Source: Hofstenia miamia (lineage: Eukaryota > Xenacoelomorpha > Acoela). Taken from it: DNA of 64,000 nt. The stretch is taken from contig SCFE01000090.1 of the NCBI GenBank assembly GCA_004352715.1, forward strand, positions 1,590,640 to 1,654,639, given 5' to 3'. How positions within the stretch are numbered: the stretch's first letter is position 1; every line of letters starts with the position of its first letter. Below the pieces are notes generated by a model. The model saw only the letters and a program-made list of their open reading frames with translations. It searched no databases and was not told the origin of the DNA. Below, piece by piece: positions 1-10,991 of the stretch. A program made the position numbers and the translations under genes.

Positions 1-722
1 TGAAACTGGTTCAGAAGAATGCGAATGTGCAAGAAAGACTAGAAGATCGTCGCTCATGGTCAATTTTATTGATTAAGCAGAAAGTTATAACACACAATGA
101 CGATATTCAATTTTTACGGTCAAGGAAAACGGGTGTTCATAATCAAGCACTGACATACCAAATTAAGCGCAAAGAATCATGTCGACTAAAAAAAGAAAAC
201 TCGAAGAGAAAGAGAACGAAATAGTTCATGAAATTGTTCAGTTCATCGAGTGAAAACGATCAAGAAGTAAATGACAACCGTGAAGCTCTGTTCAATTCTT
301 GCCCATTATGGGGAAAACAGATCATCTGAAAAATCGTCCAGGAAGAGCATTATTCCACATGAAATTCTGAAAAATCTAAATTGATTTCACTGTTTACAAG
401 AATAAAATTGTCACCAGATTAAGGGATAATACCCAAGAGAAGATCACTACTGCTGTGAGAGTAGTGGAAACTCCAAATTTTGGAACTCCGTCTCAATTGG
501 AAATATATTTTAATTGAAGTTCGATTCGATTATATAGTATTATTGTTCCATCATATTTTCAATGGCTAGTCTTTGTTTTTCAATAAACTGATCAATAGAA
601 AATGTATTCCTGAAAAATATTTATAATTGCGAGCCTTTTGAACATAAAGTGATTTACAATTTCCCAACGGTCAAAATTCAACCGGAACATCAAATTCGGA
701 CAGCACTGTGATTTTTAAGGAC

Positions 723-725
<3 letters not shown>
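1..725. other. Intergenic or distal G-beta intron, no recognised gene
   Basis: A 65-codon plus-strand frame (27-224), Lys/Arg-rich at its end (KRKRTK), extends from the window edge and is followed by frames that break repeatedly. It may be an element remnant; I cannot identify it. No G-beta exon was seen on the minus strand here. Confidence 0.4.
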
Positions 726-760
<35 letters not shown>

Positions 761-856
761 CTNNNNNNNNNNNNNNNNNNNNNNNNNNNNNNNNNNNNNN
801 NNNNNNNNNNNNNNNNNNNNNNNNNNNNNNNNNNNNNNNNNNNNNNNNNNNNNNNN

Positions 857-886
<30 letters not shown>
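726..886. repeat. (TA)n microsatellite spanning a gap
   Basis: TA dinucleotides run from 726 to about 756 and again from 857 to 886, with a short TTTGTCT break and Ns at 763-856. The gap probably exists because the assembler could not resolve the repeat. Confidence 0.9.
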
Positions 887-887
<1 letters not shown>

Positions 888-1342
888 GCAGCTCAGACTT
901 GGATTAAGACATTATAATTAAGGGCGACTGCTAGAAAACAAAATATCTCGATTCATTTTTTGTACAAATGTTAAAATGAACGAACCTCAAATTAACAGTT
1001 GATGTGTCAATAAAGCGTGTTTATAAATGTCGTTTTAATTTTAATCGTACATGGACGGAATACTAAGTGTATATTATCAGACCATGATTCATCGTAACTA
1101 AATGGTTACAATGTTCAATATTAAATGTACAAACAATGATCTGCTAGGTTTTAGAAAAGCTCAATTTGTTCTGGAATGCGAATATGAAACAAAGAAACAC
1201 AGAAACAGACTAGTAATGAGTACTCTCATAAAAAATCTATCTTTCTCCATAAATACCTAGGCCAAAGTTTGACAATTGAATAGAACACTTTAATATAATA
1301 ATGTAGAAAAAATGTTCTAAATATGTAATTAAGAGCACATAC

Positions 1343-1544
1343 GGCTACAGCATTAATATCCATTTCATGGCCAGAGAATGTCTGCTTGCACTTTCCATCA
1401 CGAATATCCCATAGTTTGGCAGAAGCATCGCATGCACCAGAAATAAATGTACGTCGATCGGAAGAAAGAGAGATACTCATAACGTCACCACTGTGTCCTG
1501 AAAATATTTGCTTTTGTTCACGAGTTTCAGTATCCCACAATGCA
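1343..1544 (-). CDS. G-protein beta subunit, coding exon 5 (WD repeats 3-5)
   Basis: Encodes about residues 166-233: [60 protein letters not shown] and EMDINAVA. This covers the end of WD repeat 3, repeat 4 and the start of repeat 5. GHSGDVMS and [11 protein letters not shown] are family signatures with the WD dipeptides intact. Acceptor ATTTAG|TGCATT, donor GTAGCC|GTATGT, phase 0. The remaining ~107 residues of a usual 340-residue G-beta must be encoded below base 1; I found no further exon between 1 and 1342. Confidence 0.92.
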
Positions 1545-2449
1545 CTAAATTACGTGGATTATTAAAAGAAATGTATTAACAGAAAAAAGAAAAGATTTCT
1601 ACTACTGTTGAATCAAACCTTTAATGAATCACTAAAAAGTAGGACGGATTAACAATGCACATTAACATGCTATATCAACAGAAATTAAAAAGACAATACT
1701 GAAATATTTGCAATCTGTGCACGATGAAAAATTGCATACTAACATAATTTACGATTCTATTGAAACACTTAAAAACCTTCTGTCTGTTCTCAAATGGCTT
1801 AAACGTATTTTCTGTGCAAAAACATCTCATTTATCTATTATGTTGTTTTCTACAAATTAAACATGAATAACGATAAGTTGATATGACCGTGCGACATATT
1901 CGTCAAAGTATAGAAATAAAATTAATGATAAAATGAATGTAGGGGAAAAACCAATTAAACAGTTGGCAGATGAAATTAAGGTTTGTTGACATTGGTAATG
2001 CGATTTGAAATACATGAGGATAGACTGCTAGTCGCAGATGAAATTGATGATGTAGATATATCAACATAATTTTTGACAATGTAAATAGCTAGCGTGAGAA
2101 CATTTCTGAATATAAACACTTTGAACACTTTCCCAGCAGATATTTTGGAAAACGTATTTTCGAAAAATTTTGTACTAGTACATAAAAGAAATATAAGGTG
2201 CTCTTAGTAGAATTTCCACTGTATTAAAATATGCAAAAAATGAAATTTCGGGACATTAATCCAGTCAATTGTGTTTATAGGCCCATTCCAACGTAATTAA
2301 TATGAAGACAGAAACAAAGATAGTATCAAAAATAGGGTGTCACAAAACCGTTAGCTGTACACTCCCCGGCGGAAATCCGTGGTACATAGTAATTATTACT
2401 TTCTCTGTCCTTGAACAGATACAATGCTGTATTGGGATTCAATATGCAA

Positions 2450-3240
2450 ACAATATGACTGAAAATAAGAGAAATTATCGCTATGAGTTTGGAAGAGACT
2501 CTAGTGCCTCCAGTAATGATTCTATGCAGAAATGGCATGCCTCATTGATGCAAAATGGGTTCGTGACAATTTCAGAGGTGATCTCCAAATTTCAAGTACG
2601 AAGAACAGTATTGAAGCTGGAAATGTTCAGATCAACGGTTCACAGAATTTTGAATGACACCAAATTCCACCCCTACAGGGTTCAAAAACTTTACGAGTAA
2701 GACATTGCATGCAGAGCAGATCATGCAACGGAAGANNNNNNNNNNNNNNNNNNNNNAATGGGTTCGTGACAATTTCAGAGGTGATCTCCAAATTTCAAGT
2801 ACGAAGAACAGTATTGAAGCTGGAAATGTTCAGATCAACGGTTCACAGAATTTTGAATGACACCAAATTCCACCCCTACAGGGTTCAAAAACTTTACGAG
2901 TAAGACATTGCATGCAGAGCAGATCATGCAACGGAAGAATTGCAACGAATCGCATAGTAATTAAAAAACTTTGTCAACCTAGTGATGACGAACGAGGCAC
3001 ACTTTCATCTTGATCGAAGCGTCAATCGCCATAATCACCGTTATTGGTTCGAAAGCAAACACTTGGTTAGCTGAACAGTCAGTATACTCCCTATACCACA
3101 ACTTCTCCCCACACTGTGGGTTGCCATAGGTTATGATGGAGTCTATGGAACATTCGTTATCACTGACACCATTAATAGTGATTGTCAGTTGAACCTGCTC
3201 CTGACTGAATTTTGGCATGGCAAACAAGATATTTTTTTAA
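2450..3240 (+). pseudogene. IS630/Tc1-superfamily transposase relic in G-beta intron
   Basis: Fragments in shifting plus-strand frames: MFRSTVHRILNDTKFHPYRV (helix-turn-helix end) at about 2600-2690, then after the duplicated block VMTNEAHFHLDRSVNRHNH and RYWFESK near 2980-3050, which carries the first catalytic Asp-type region (EAHFHLD) of arthropod-type IS630-like transposases. Several stops and frameshifts follow. The 182 bases 2554-2735 are repeated at 2757-2938 on either side of a 21-N gap, an assembly overlap. A GGGTGTCACAAAAC stretch at 2334 may be a decayed terminal repeat. Confidence 0.65.
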
Positions 3241-3572
3241 CAATATAGCCCTCCTCACTGGGGAAAAAACGTAAGAGCTTGGTTCGCCAAGATGTTAACC
3301 CTAACCTTGGGATAATATGTAATATTGAATCAATTGTCCAAAATTCGTTATATATTTTTTTAACAAATTTCCAATGATTTAATGTATATACAGCACTGTA
3401 TTGAAACCTTAATAAATTGAGTAAACTAGATTTGTAATAAGCGCTCACTCCGTAACTCCCAATTAAGATCTATAACATTTGGAATAGTTTTGAAAAACGT
3501 AAAGAAAATTTCCATACTTGGACTCCTTTAATGTTCTTCTTGGTATTAAAGAAATGCAAAATAATATATTAC

Positions 3573-3639
3573 CATGTCATGTCTCCAGAACTGGAAACAA
3601 TCTGATTATCATCAATGAAACGACAGCATGATAGATATC
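3573..3639 (-). CDS. G-protein beta subunit, coding exon 4 (67 bases)
   Basis: A short exon found by homology and phase rather than ORF length. Minus-strand translation is [20 protein letters not shown] then MTC, matching WD repeat 3 of animal G-beta. Acceptor TTTTTTAG|GATATC and donor GACATG|GTAATA. It enters one base into a codon and leaves two bases in, which fits exon 3 and exon 5 exactly. It covers about residues 144-166. Confidence 0.92.
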
Positions 3640-5715
3640 CTAAAAAATTCAAATCAGTGTTTACTAATGACATTCTAATGCAATAAATTAATACATATTC
3701 TTAACTGAGCTGCAAGCGGTTTCGGAGTAATTTTTACAGGATCGCTTGAAAGAGGATAAAATCGTATGCGGATATATATAAATAAATGGAAACGCATTTT
3801 GTAGATAAATATTTCCTAAAAGCAGTTCTGAGCCATTTAATAAGACATTCATTTAATGGCTGTTTCAAAAAGAAATACTATAAATAGAAGAAATTCAAAA
3901 CAGGGAAACTCCGGTCTTTTACATTTGTTTGATTGATGAAACACTTATTGCTGTATATATTTTGTTTCAGAATCTCACTTCAGCCAATTATGACATACAC
4001 TTAGCTGTTGATAAAATTTGCACAACGTTTAGCTGCGTATATGTTAGAACAAATATAAAAAATAGGACAACTACGCATAATTATTGTGAAATAAACAACT
4101 ATGCATAATTGTCAACAATTATTTGTCAAAACTTTGTGGAAACATATAAATATATCTGATAATGAGTTAAGTACCTGATATCAATTCTTATGTACAATAT
4201 AATTATAGTAATAACTAAAAGAAATTTCAACGACCTATCAAGTATTTTAAGAAATGAATGATCAGACAAACATAATTCGCCAATGCTTATTGCTCTTGAC
4301 AGCATCTTGAAACAATGGCATAGCTTTTATTTTCTTCTTGTTATGCTCTTGGCAAAGCCCTGTTGGCTCCTGATTGAATCAGAATGTCGACGTTCTATTT
4401 ATAAAGCCGTTACTCCATTAGGGATTTGAAATTGATTTGGAACCTTTTTTCAATATAATGAAGAAGAAAAATCCACATTCATACCGGAGCTTCTGAACGA
4501 CAAAATAACTATCAAACGATCGTCTGCACTTAACCAATGACGGTTACTGCCAACCAGGCAAATATGCCGGGCAAAGAATATTTAAGAGAGGGCTAGACAA
4601 ATTCCCTAACGATAGGATTCTAATTCATTTTTCAAATTTTATGCATAATATATGCACAAATCCAAATATTAAAAAGTGAAAGGGGAATAATATGCAGCTA
4701 GTATTAAGGATGTAAACATCAGTAAACTAATGGCCATATTCCACAGATTTTGTCTAGCATTGATGAGCCCCATTTGCAATTGCAAGCTCATAAACACTTT
4801 CAACTAGGGCTACATGTTGTGACAGATGAGCTTGCTTGGTTTATTGCTACTAATTTTCAAAAACTATAATATTCTTAAATTACACTCGCAAACAATGGCG
4901 TCATGTACCAAAAAACATTGAAGGGTTGGCAACTAGAAGTTACCCTAAACGGTATACAAATTATATATTTTCGAACTCTGAAAATAGTATTGTGAATGCA
5001 AGAAAAACGAATTATTAAATACCAACTGATATTTAAATACATTTTCTGTGCAATTTTCCTGGATATTGTAAAGTATTGCCCTGAATTGGTTTGATTTACA
5101 TACGCAATTTACAGAAATCATTAAAAAATACTGATAACTTCTTGAAAATGGAGGCGGGCCCCGGTCACAGAGTCTTCCGTCACTGCTTCCAACGCTCTGA
5201 TATAAATGTGATAGAGTGAACTGCATTTAAAATGCTTAAAATGTTTTCTTAGTCGGGCTATAGTACACCCAAACCCATTCTTGGCTACGTGCCTGCTGCC
5301 AACTGGACAGATTTGAAAATAGAGCACCTTTTTATGTATTAGTGCAACATTTTTTCATATGATTTTGTATATTGTTGCACAAAATTATGAACAGCAGTCA
5401 AATTGATGTCACATTCAATGATTTGAGTTTACAGCTTATATTTCTATCTGTTAATTTAAGAATTCCAACATATTTATTATAATCACTGAAATTATTTTTT
5501 GATAAAGAAATATCAAGAATTTTTGTATAGGAATTTGTATATAACTTTTATAAATAAAATTATGAAAAGTGCTGAAATGGGTATGCCTTCTACCGATGTT
5601 ACCGTTCAAATGTAGTCTCTTCCAGAGATAAACAACGGATTTATATTTCACAATAGGGTTTGGAATTTCAGCAGCACGTTTAACTTTTTTGTGACAACAG
5701 AATCCTGAAAAGTTC

Positions 5716-6960
5716 AATCAAGAGGGTTAACAGAAGACCAAGTAGACAAAAGCTCAAGATCAGAGGTAATATTGGAGGCAAATGAACTACCAAAGTTGAA
5801 AATCGCAGTGTCATCAACGTACAGTAGACAGGATGAGTTGAGGACAGATTGAGGGGGTCGTTGATAGCAACAAGGAAGAAGAGAACAGCAAACACGGAAC
5901 CTTGAGGAGCACCACTAGAGGCAAGAACAGGGGAGGAAATAGACGAGTTGATTTTGACACACTGACGACGATTGGACAGGTAATGCTGAAAGAGTTCGAT
6001 GAAATCAGCATCAAAGCCAAATAAACTTAATTTGTCAAGCAGGATAGAATGAGGGAGCCGATAAAAAGCTTTAGAAATGTCAAGAAAGATAATGCAACCA
6101 GGATCATTACGATCAGAGTGGAAATAACAGTTTTCAATATAAGTGAANNNNNNNNNNNNNNNNNNNNNNNNNNNNNNNNNNNNNNNNNNNNNNNNNNNNN
6201 NNNNNNNNNNNNNNNNNNNNNNNNNNNNNNNNNNNNNNNNNNNNNNNNNNNNNNNNNNNNNNNNNNNNNNNNNNNNNNNNNNNNNNNNNNNNNNNNNNNN
6301 NNNNNNNNNNNNNNNNNNNNNNNNGTGGAAATAACAGTTTTCAATATAAGTGAACAAGTTAGTGATGGTAGAACGACCCGGAAGGTTACCATGCTGAGAA
6401 GCAGAGAAGAGGTGACGAATTTTAGGGAACACAACGAAAGATGATTAACAGCCGAGAAAGAATTTACTTGAGAGGAGGGAAGCCGATTGGATTTTAACAG
6501 TGGAGAGATCCAAGATGTTTTCCAGCAATGCGGAAAACGCTTAGAGGAGCAAATGTAGGAGAAGAGATGCTTTAAATGGATGGAAAGAGTTGAGGAAGTT
6601 TCGTGGATTACAAAGGATGGGACGCCGTCAGGATAGCCAGGGCCAGACAACTTGCAGGACTTACGCATGAGGGAAATATCATGGACGTTGAAGACGATGT
6701 CGAGGAGAAATAGGCATTGAAGAGATCAGCTTTCTCCAGATCCGAATGAGCAGAAAAATGGTTCCAATTCAAACTGAGGAGGTCAGGTTTGGAATGCAGG
6801 GAACGCAAAAAAAGCATAAGAGTCTTGAAGAGATCCAGATGAGAAGCTGTTTCAGGGTTTGCGGAAAAGACATTTTGCATAAGTATGCAAAAGTTGTTCA
6901 AGAACAACATCAAGCTACAATTCAATTAGATTCAATTAGAGGGCACCTTTTGTTATATAG
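5716..6960 (-). mobile_element. LINE copy A fragment in G-beta intron
   Basis: Minus-strand frames, interrupted by frameshifts and a gap (6148-6324), give KPDLLSLNWNHFSAHSDLEK, SCKLSGPGYPDGVPSFVIHE, WKTSWISPLLKSN, SASQHGNLPGRSTITNL, IIFLDISKAF and APQGSVFAVLFFLVAIND. The YVDD box is present but out of frame. It is the same family as copies C and D. It stops abruptly at about 5716 after TWSSVNPLD and has no tail, so both ends are truncated. It lies between G-beta exons 3 and 4, in the sense orientation. Confidence 0.88.
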
Positions 6961-8485
6961 TACACTGTATATATTACATACTTTTTATTCAATAAACTTT
7001 TTTGGAAATTTGCAAATTTTCGAATTTTTTAAGGTAAAAGTTTATAATTTCTTACTACAGGGATTTTGGGCAGAAATAGAATGATAAAGAAATATTCGGC
7101 AGAATACCGCTTCATCCAGTATGAGAAAAACACTGTTAATCATTCCATAAGCTAAATATCAGTATTTCTCTAATACAATATGGTAGACTGATATGTCAAA
7201 TGCAATAACCTTTACTGATTTCAATTAATGCTTGCGATTTACGCAAAAAGTTCAGCACTTACCTGGACTAATCGGCGCTGATACCGAAGTCCACCAAGAA
7301 AAAATATTTCTTTGTATCAATAATAACAAGAGAACACTGCTCAAATGAACAGAATCAGAAGATTAAAGTTAAACAACGAGAACTTACATATCTCAATGGA
7401 AGACCTTTATGAATTTTAGAATACATAAATAATATCTTAATAAAGCCCTACTGGAGAACATAATTATTCACTTTGTGAAAGTTTCTCCCAGCCAGAAGAA
7501 GTTTTGAAAGCACCACTTGATGTTGTTGCTCGACTTGTTATTCACAAAATGAACTTGTCTGATGTGGCAAAATACTATTAGCGTTTGATAAATTTCTGCA
7601 CACAAACACACACACACACGTACATGAGTGAGTCCTGCAAATGCTTAGAAGGTCTTAATTGGTGCAGAACCAACAAATAACATCCAATGTTGATTTGACA
7701 GATATCTCAGATTTAATGTGATATTCTGGAGTCATAGAAACTAATTGGTTTGAAGAAAATTTGTTCTTCAGACCTTTCCAACAAGAACAAGAAACCAAAC
7801 AACTATTCATGAATCGAATGATATCTTGAATCATCTACTAAAACATTGGGCAATGAAGAATGATTTCAATCAGTATGATTTGATGGATATCTAAAACTTT
7901 AAAAAATATTTTCGCCCTATTAAATTTCAAAGTGTGAAGAAGTAAAATCATTTGTATTGCAATAGCTTTCATCTGCCAGGGCAAAAGTTTAAGCAAATGT
8001 TGATTTCTCTTCGTATCACTGAACTGAATTGTTGCTTTTCGCGGCATAAATTTGGCAATTAATTGAAATATATATCCTTAAGAAATGCACAAAATATAGG
8101 CAACCTAGACTTTAAAAATTGGCTTTATTGAATGAATGGCAAAATGTTACAAAATATATCTATTATACTTAGATATTTCGGTTGTTCTACCTATGTATAG
8201 GTTTATGAAAATTTTGATCATCCTAAGGAGTCATTGAAAGAATAAAATCTATATACAACGTAATAAAAATGCAATAATACTTTTCGTTTTATGATAGAAC
8301 GAAATTTTATATTTTGCTCATGAGAACTAAAAATTTTAAGTATTGAATATCAATATTAAAAATATAATGAATTATAATGAGACACTGATATGGGTTTTGA
8401 ATGAACAGTGCTAAGCAACAAATTTCATTAAGACTAAAATGATGTGACTTCATAAACCAAAATATATTACATACTACTAACTTAC

Positions 8486-8712
8486 CAACATGTCCATTTA
8501 ATTCGCAACTGATTTTAACATTTCCTTCGCGAGAAGTAAGGCTGTAAATGGAGCAAACATTGTCTAAACCACCACTGGCAACGAAAGACTCAGAGGGAGC
8601 ATATGCACAAGTCATAACCCAGGAAGAACGTAGTGGAATTGCGTGTACTTTGTTTGTGGAATGAGTATCCCACACAATAAGTTTCCCATCTTGCGAAGCA
8701 CTAACCAAATTT
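8486..8712 (-). CDS. G-protein beta exon 3, duplicate copy (probable assembly artefact)
   Basis: This is the same exon as 10282-10508, offset by 1796 bases. The whole block 7401-9195 matches 9197-10991, and the two meet at a single N. Tandem duplication of exons 1-3 inside an otherwise single G-beta gene would give a transcript with a second start codon, which argues for unmerged contigs rather than biology. This copy joins the genomic side leading to exon 4; the other joins the 5' microexon. Confidence 0.85.
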
Positions 8713-8837
8713 CTAAATATCAATTTGTGAAGAACCTTCGCAAATATTAACGTAATGTTTAAGAGAGGAATATTGAGACAATTCCCTGAAAGTGTTTATG
8801 TTAATAGATATTAAAAAAACTGTTACTTATTACTTAC

Positions 8838-8983
8838 TTATTTTGAGAACCCCAATCCATGGCATAAATTTTAGCTAAATGACCACGTAATGTTCTGCGC
8901 GGTCTTAATTGAATTTTTGGAAGCGATTCTAAAGAACTACTAACAGCTACTAATGTAGCATCATTTGATTTCATTCTGGCATC
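8838..8983 (-). CDS. G-protein beta exon 2, duplicate copy (probable assembly artefact)
   Basis: Same splice sites and same protein as 10634-10779, in the first copy of the 1795-base duplicated block. Not an independent exon unless the duplication is real. Confidence 0.85.
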
Positions 8984-9024
8984 CTAAGAATAAGTTAGTA
9001 CACATTAATAGTATTTCATAATAC

Positions 9025-9081
9025 TCTAATCTGTTTCTTTAATTGTTCAGCTTCTTGACGAAGGGCCTCTAATTCTCCCAT
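9025..9081 (-). CDS. G-protein beta exon 1, duplicate copy (probable assembly artefact)
   Basis: Same as 10821-10877, including the ATG placed right after the CTACAG acceptor. The upstream 27-base microexon is not present next to this copy, because the copy ends at the N at 9196. Confidence 0.85.
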
Positions 9082-10281
9082 CTGTAGCTTAGAATAAGAA
9101 TTATATAATTGTATGATAATGTATAAGATTATGTGCGAATGACGTCAAAAATTCCTACCCAATATCTACACAACATAAGCTACACTTTGATATGTNAGAC
9201 CTTTATGAATTTTAGAATACATAAATAATATCTTAATAAAGCCCTACTGGAGAACATAATTATTCACTTTGTGAAAGTTTCTCCCAGCCAGAAGAAGTTT
9301 TGAAAGCACCACTTGATGTTGTTGCTCGACTTGTTATTCACAAAATGAACTTGTCTGATGTGGCAAAATACTATTAGCGTTTGATAAATTTCTGCACACA
9401 CACACACACACACACGTACATGAGTGAGTCCTGCAAATGCTTAGAAGGTCTTAATTGGTGCAGAACCAACAAATAACATCCAATGTTGATTTGACAGATA
9501 TCTCAGATTTAATGTGATATTCTGGAGTCATAGAAACTAATTGGTTTGAAGAAAATTTGTTCTTCAGACCTTTCCAACAAGAACAAGAAACCAAACAACT
9601 ATTCATGAATCGAATGATATCTTGAATCATCTACTAAAACATTGGGCAATGAAGAATGATTTCAATCAGTATGATTTGATGGATATCTAAAACTTTAAAA
9701 AATATTTTCGCCCTATTAAATTTCAAAGTGTGAAGAAGTAAAATCATTTGTATTGCAATAGCTTTCATCTGCCAGGGCAAAAGTTTAAGCAAATGTTGAT
9801 TTCTCTTCGTATCACTGAACTGAATTGTTGCTTTTCGCGGCATAAATTTGGCAATTAATTGAAATATATATCCTTAAGAAATGCACAAAATATAGGCAAC
9901 CTAGACTTTAAAAATTGGCTTTATTGAATGAATGGCAAAATGTTACAAAATATATCTATTATACTTAGATATTTCGGTTGTTCTACCTATGTATAGGTTT
10001 ATGAAAATTTTGATCATCCTAAGGAGTCATTGAAAGAATAAAATCTATATACAACGTAATAAAAATGCAATAATACTTTTCGTTTTATGATAGAACGAAA
10101 TTTTATATTTTGCTCATGAGAACTAAAAATTTTAAGTATTGAATATCAATATTAAAAATATAATGAATTATAATGAGACACTGATATGGGTTTTGAATGA
10201 ACAGTGCTAAGCAACAAATTTCATTAAGACTAAAATGATGTGACTTCATAAACCAAAATATATTACATACTACTAACTTAC

Positions 10282-10508
10282 CAACATGTCCATTTAATTC
10301 GCAACTGATTTTAACATTTCCTTCGCGAGAAGTAAGGCTGTAAATGGAGCAAACATTGTCTAAACCACCACTGGCAACGAAAGACTCAGAGGGAGCATAT
10401 GCACAAGTCATAACCCAGGAAGAACGTAGTGGAATTGCGTGTACTTTGTTTGTGGAATGAGTATCCCACACAATAAGTTTCCCATCTTGCGAAGCACTAA
10501 CCAAATTT
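10282..10508 (-). CDS. G-protein beta subunit, coding exon 3 (WD repeats 1-2)
   Basis: The exon encodes about residues 68-144. It contains [35 protein letters not shown] and [12 protein letters not shown], the end of WD repeat 1 and all of repeat 2, followed by [17 protein letters not shown] entering repeat 3. Residues known in the family to contact G-alpha (the [13 protein letters not shown] strand) are intact. Acceptor ATTTAG|AAATTT, donor GTTG|GTAAGTT. The second copy is at 8486-8712; the two are identical as far as I can read. Confidence 0.92.
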
Positions 10509-10633
10509 CTAAATATCAATTTGTGAAGAACCTTCGCAAATATTAACGTAATGTTTAAGAGAGGAATATTGAGACAATTCCCTGAAAGTGTTTATGTTAA
10601 TAGATATTAAAAAAACTGTTACTTATTACTTAC

Positions 10634-10779
10634 TTATTTTGAGAACCCCAATCCATGGCATAAATTTTAGCTAAATGACCACGTAATGTTCTGCGCGGTC
10701 TTAATTGAATTTTTGGAAGCGATTCTAAAGAACTACTAACAGCTACTAATGTAGCATCATTTGATTTCATTCTGGCATC
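10634..10779 (-). CDS. G-protein beta subunit, coding exon 2
   Basis: This exon encodes about residues 20-68: [17 protein letters not shown], then [19 protein letters not shown], the start of WD repeat 1. The acceptor is TTCTTAG|GATGCC and the donor AATAA|GTAAGT, ending two bases into a codon. [13 protein letters not shown] is nearly invariant in animal G-beta. The linker [22 protein letters not shown] is divergent from the usual xxxxxPxGRIQMRT, lacking the typical GRIQMRT, so this lineage has a diverged N-terminal linker. Copy at 8838-8983. Confidence 0.9.
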
Positions 10780-10820
10780 CTAAGAATAAGTTAGTACACA
10801 TTAATAGTATTTCATAATAC

Positions 10821-10877
10821 TCTAATCTGTTTCTTTAATTGTTCAGCTTCTTGACGAAGGGCCTCTAATTCTCCCAT
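10821..10877 (-). CDS. G-protein beta subunit, first conserved coding exon
   Basis: The gene encodes the WD40 propeller subunit that pairs with G-gamma and holds G-alpha at the plasma membrane, passing receptor signals to effectors. This exon encodes residues 1-19, MGELEALRQEAEQLKKQIR, the N-terminal helix that forms a coiled coil with G-gamma in the family. The ATG directly follows a CTACAG acceptor, so the exon joins an upstream 5' exon (11025-11051). The donor is AGA|GTATTA and phase is 0. The sequence matches animal type 1/2 G-beta closely. An identical copy lies at 9025-9081, inside an assembly duplication. Confidence 0.9.
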
Positions 10878-10991
10878 CTGTAGCTTAGAATAAGAATTAT
10901 ATAATTGTATGATAATGTATAAGATTATGTGCGAATGACGTCAAAAATTCCTACCCAATATCTACACAACATAAGCTACACTTTGATATGT

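Larger units (their letters stand above)
7401..9195. repeat. 1795-base duplicated block, copy 1 (matches 9197-10991)
   Basis: Both copies are the same length and differ, as far as I see, only in a CA microsatellite near 7606/9402 (one C to A change). They meet at a single N at 9196. They include G-beta exons 1-3. Most likely an allelic or contig-overlap duplication in the assembly. Confidence 0.9.
9197..10991. repeat. 1795-base duplicated block, copy 2 (matches 7401-9195)
   Basis: Second copy of the block; its right edge at 10991 runs on into unique sequence that contains the 27-base microexon. Confidence 0.9.

Noticed and set aside
2302-2700. 132-codon plus-strand ORF as a gene
   Set aside because: Its C-terminal half is the helix-turn-helix of a decayed IS630-like transposase; the rest has no coding character and sits in a G-beta intron.
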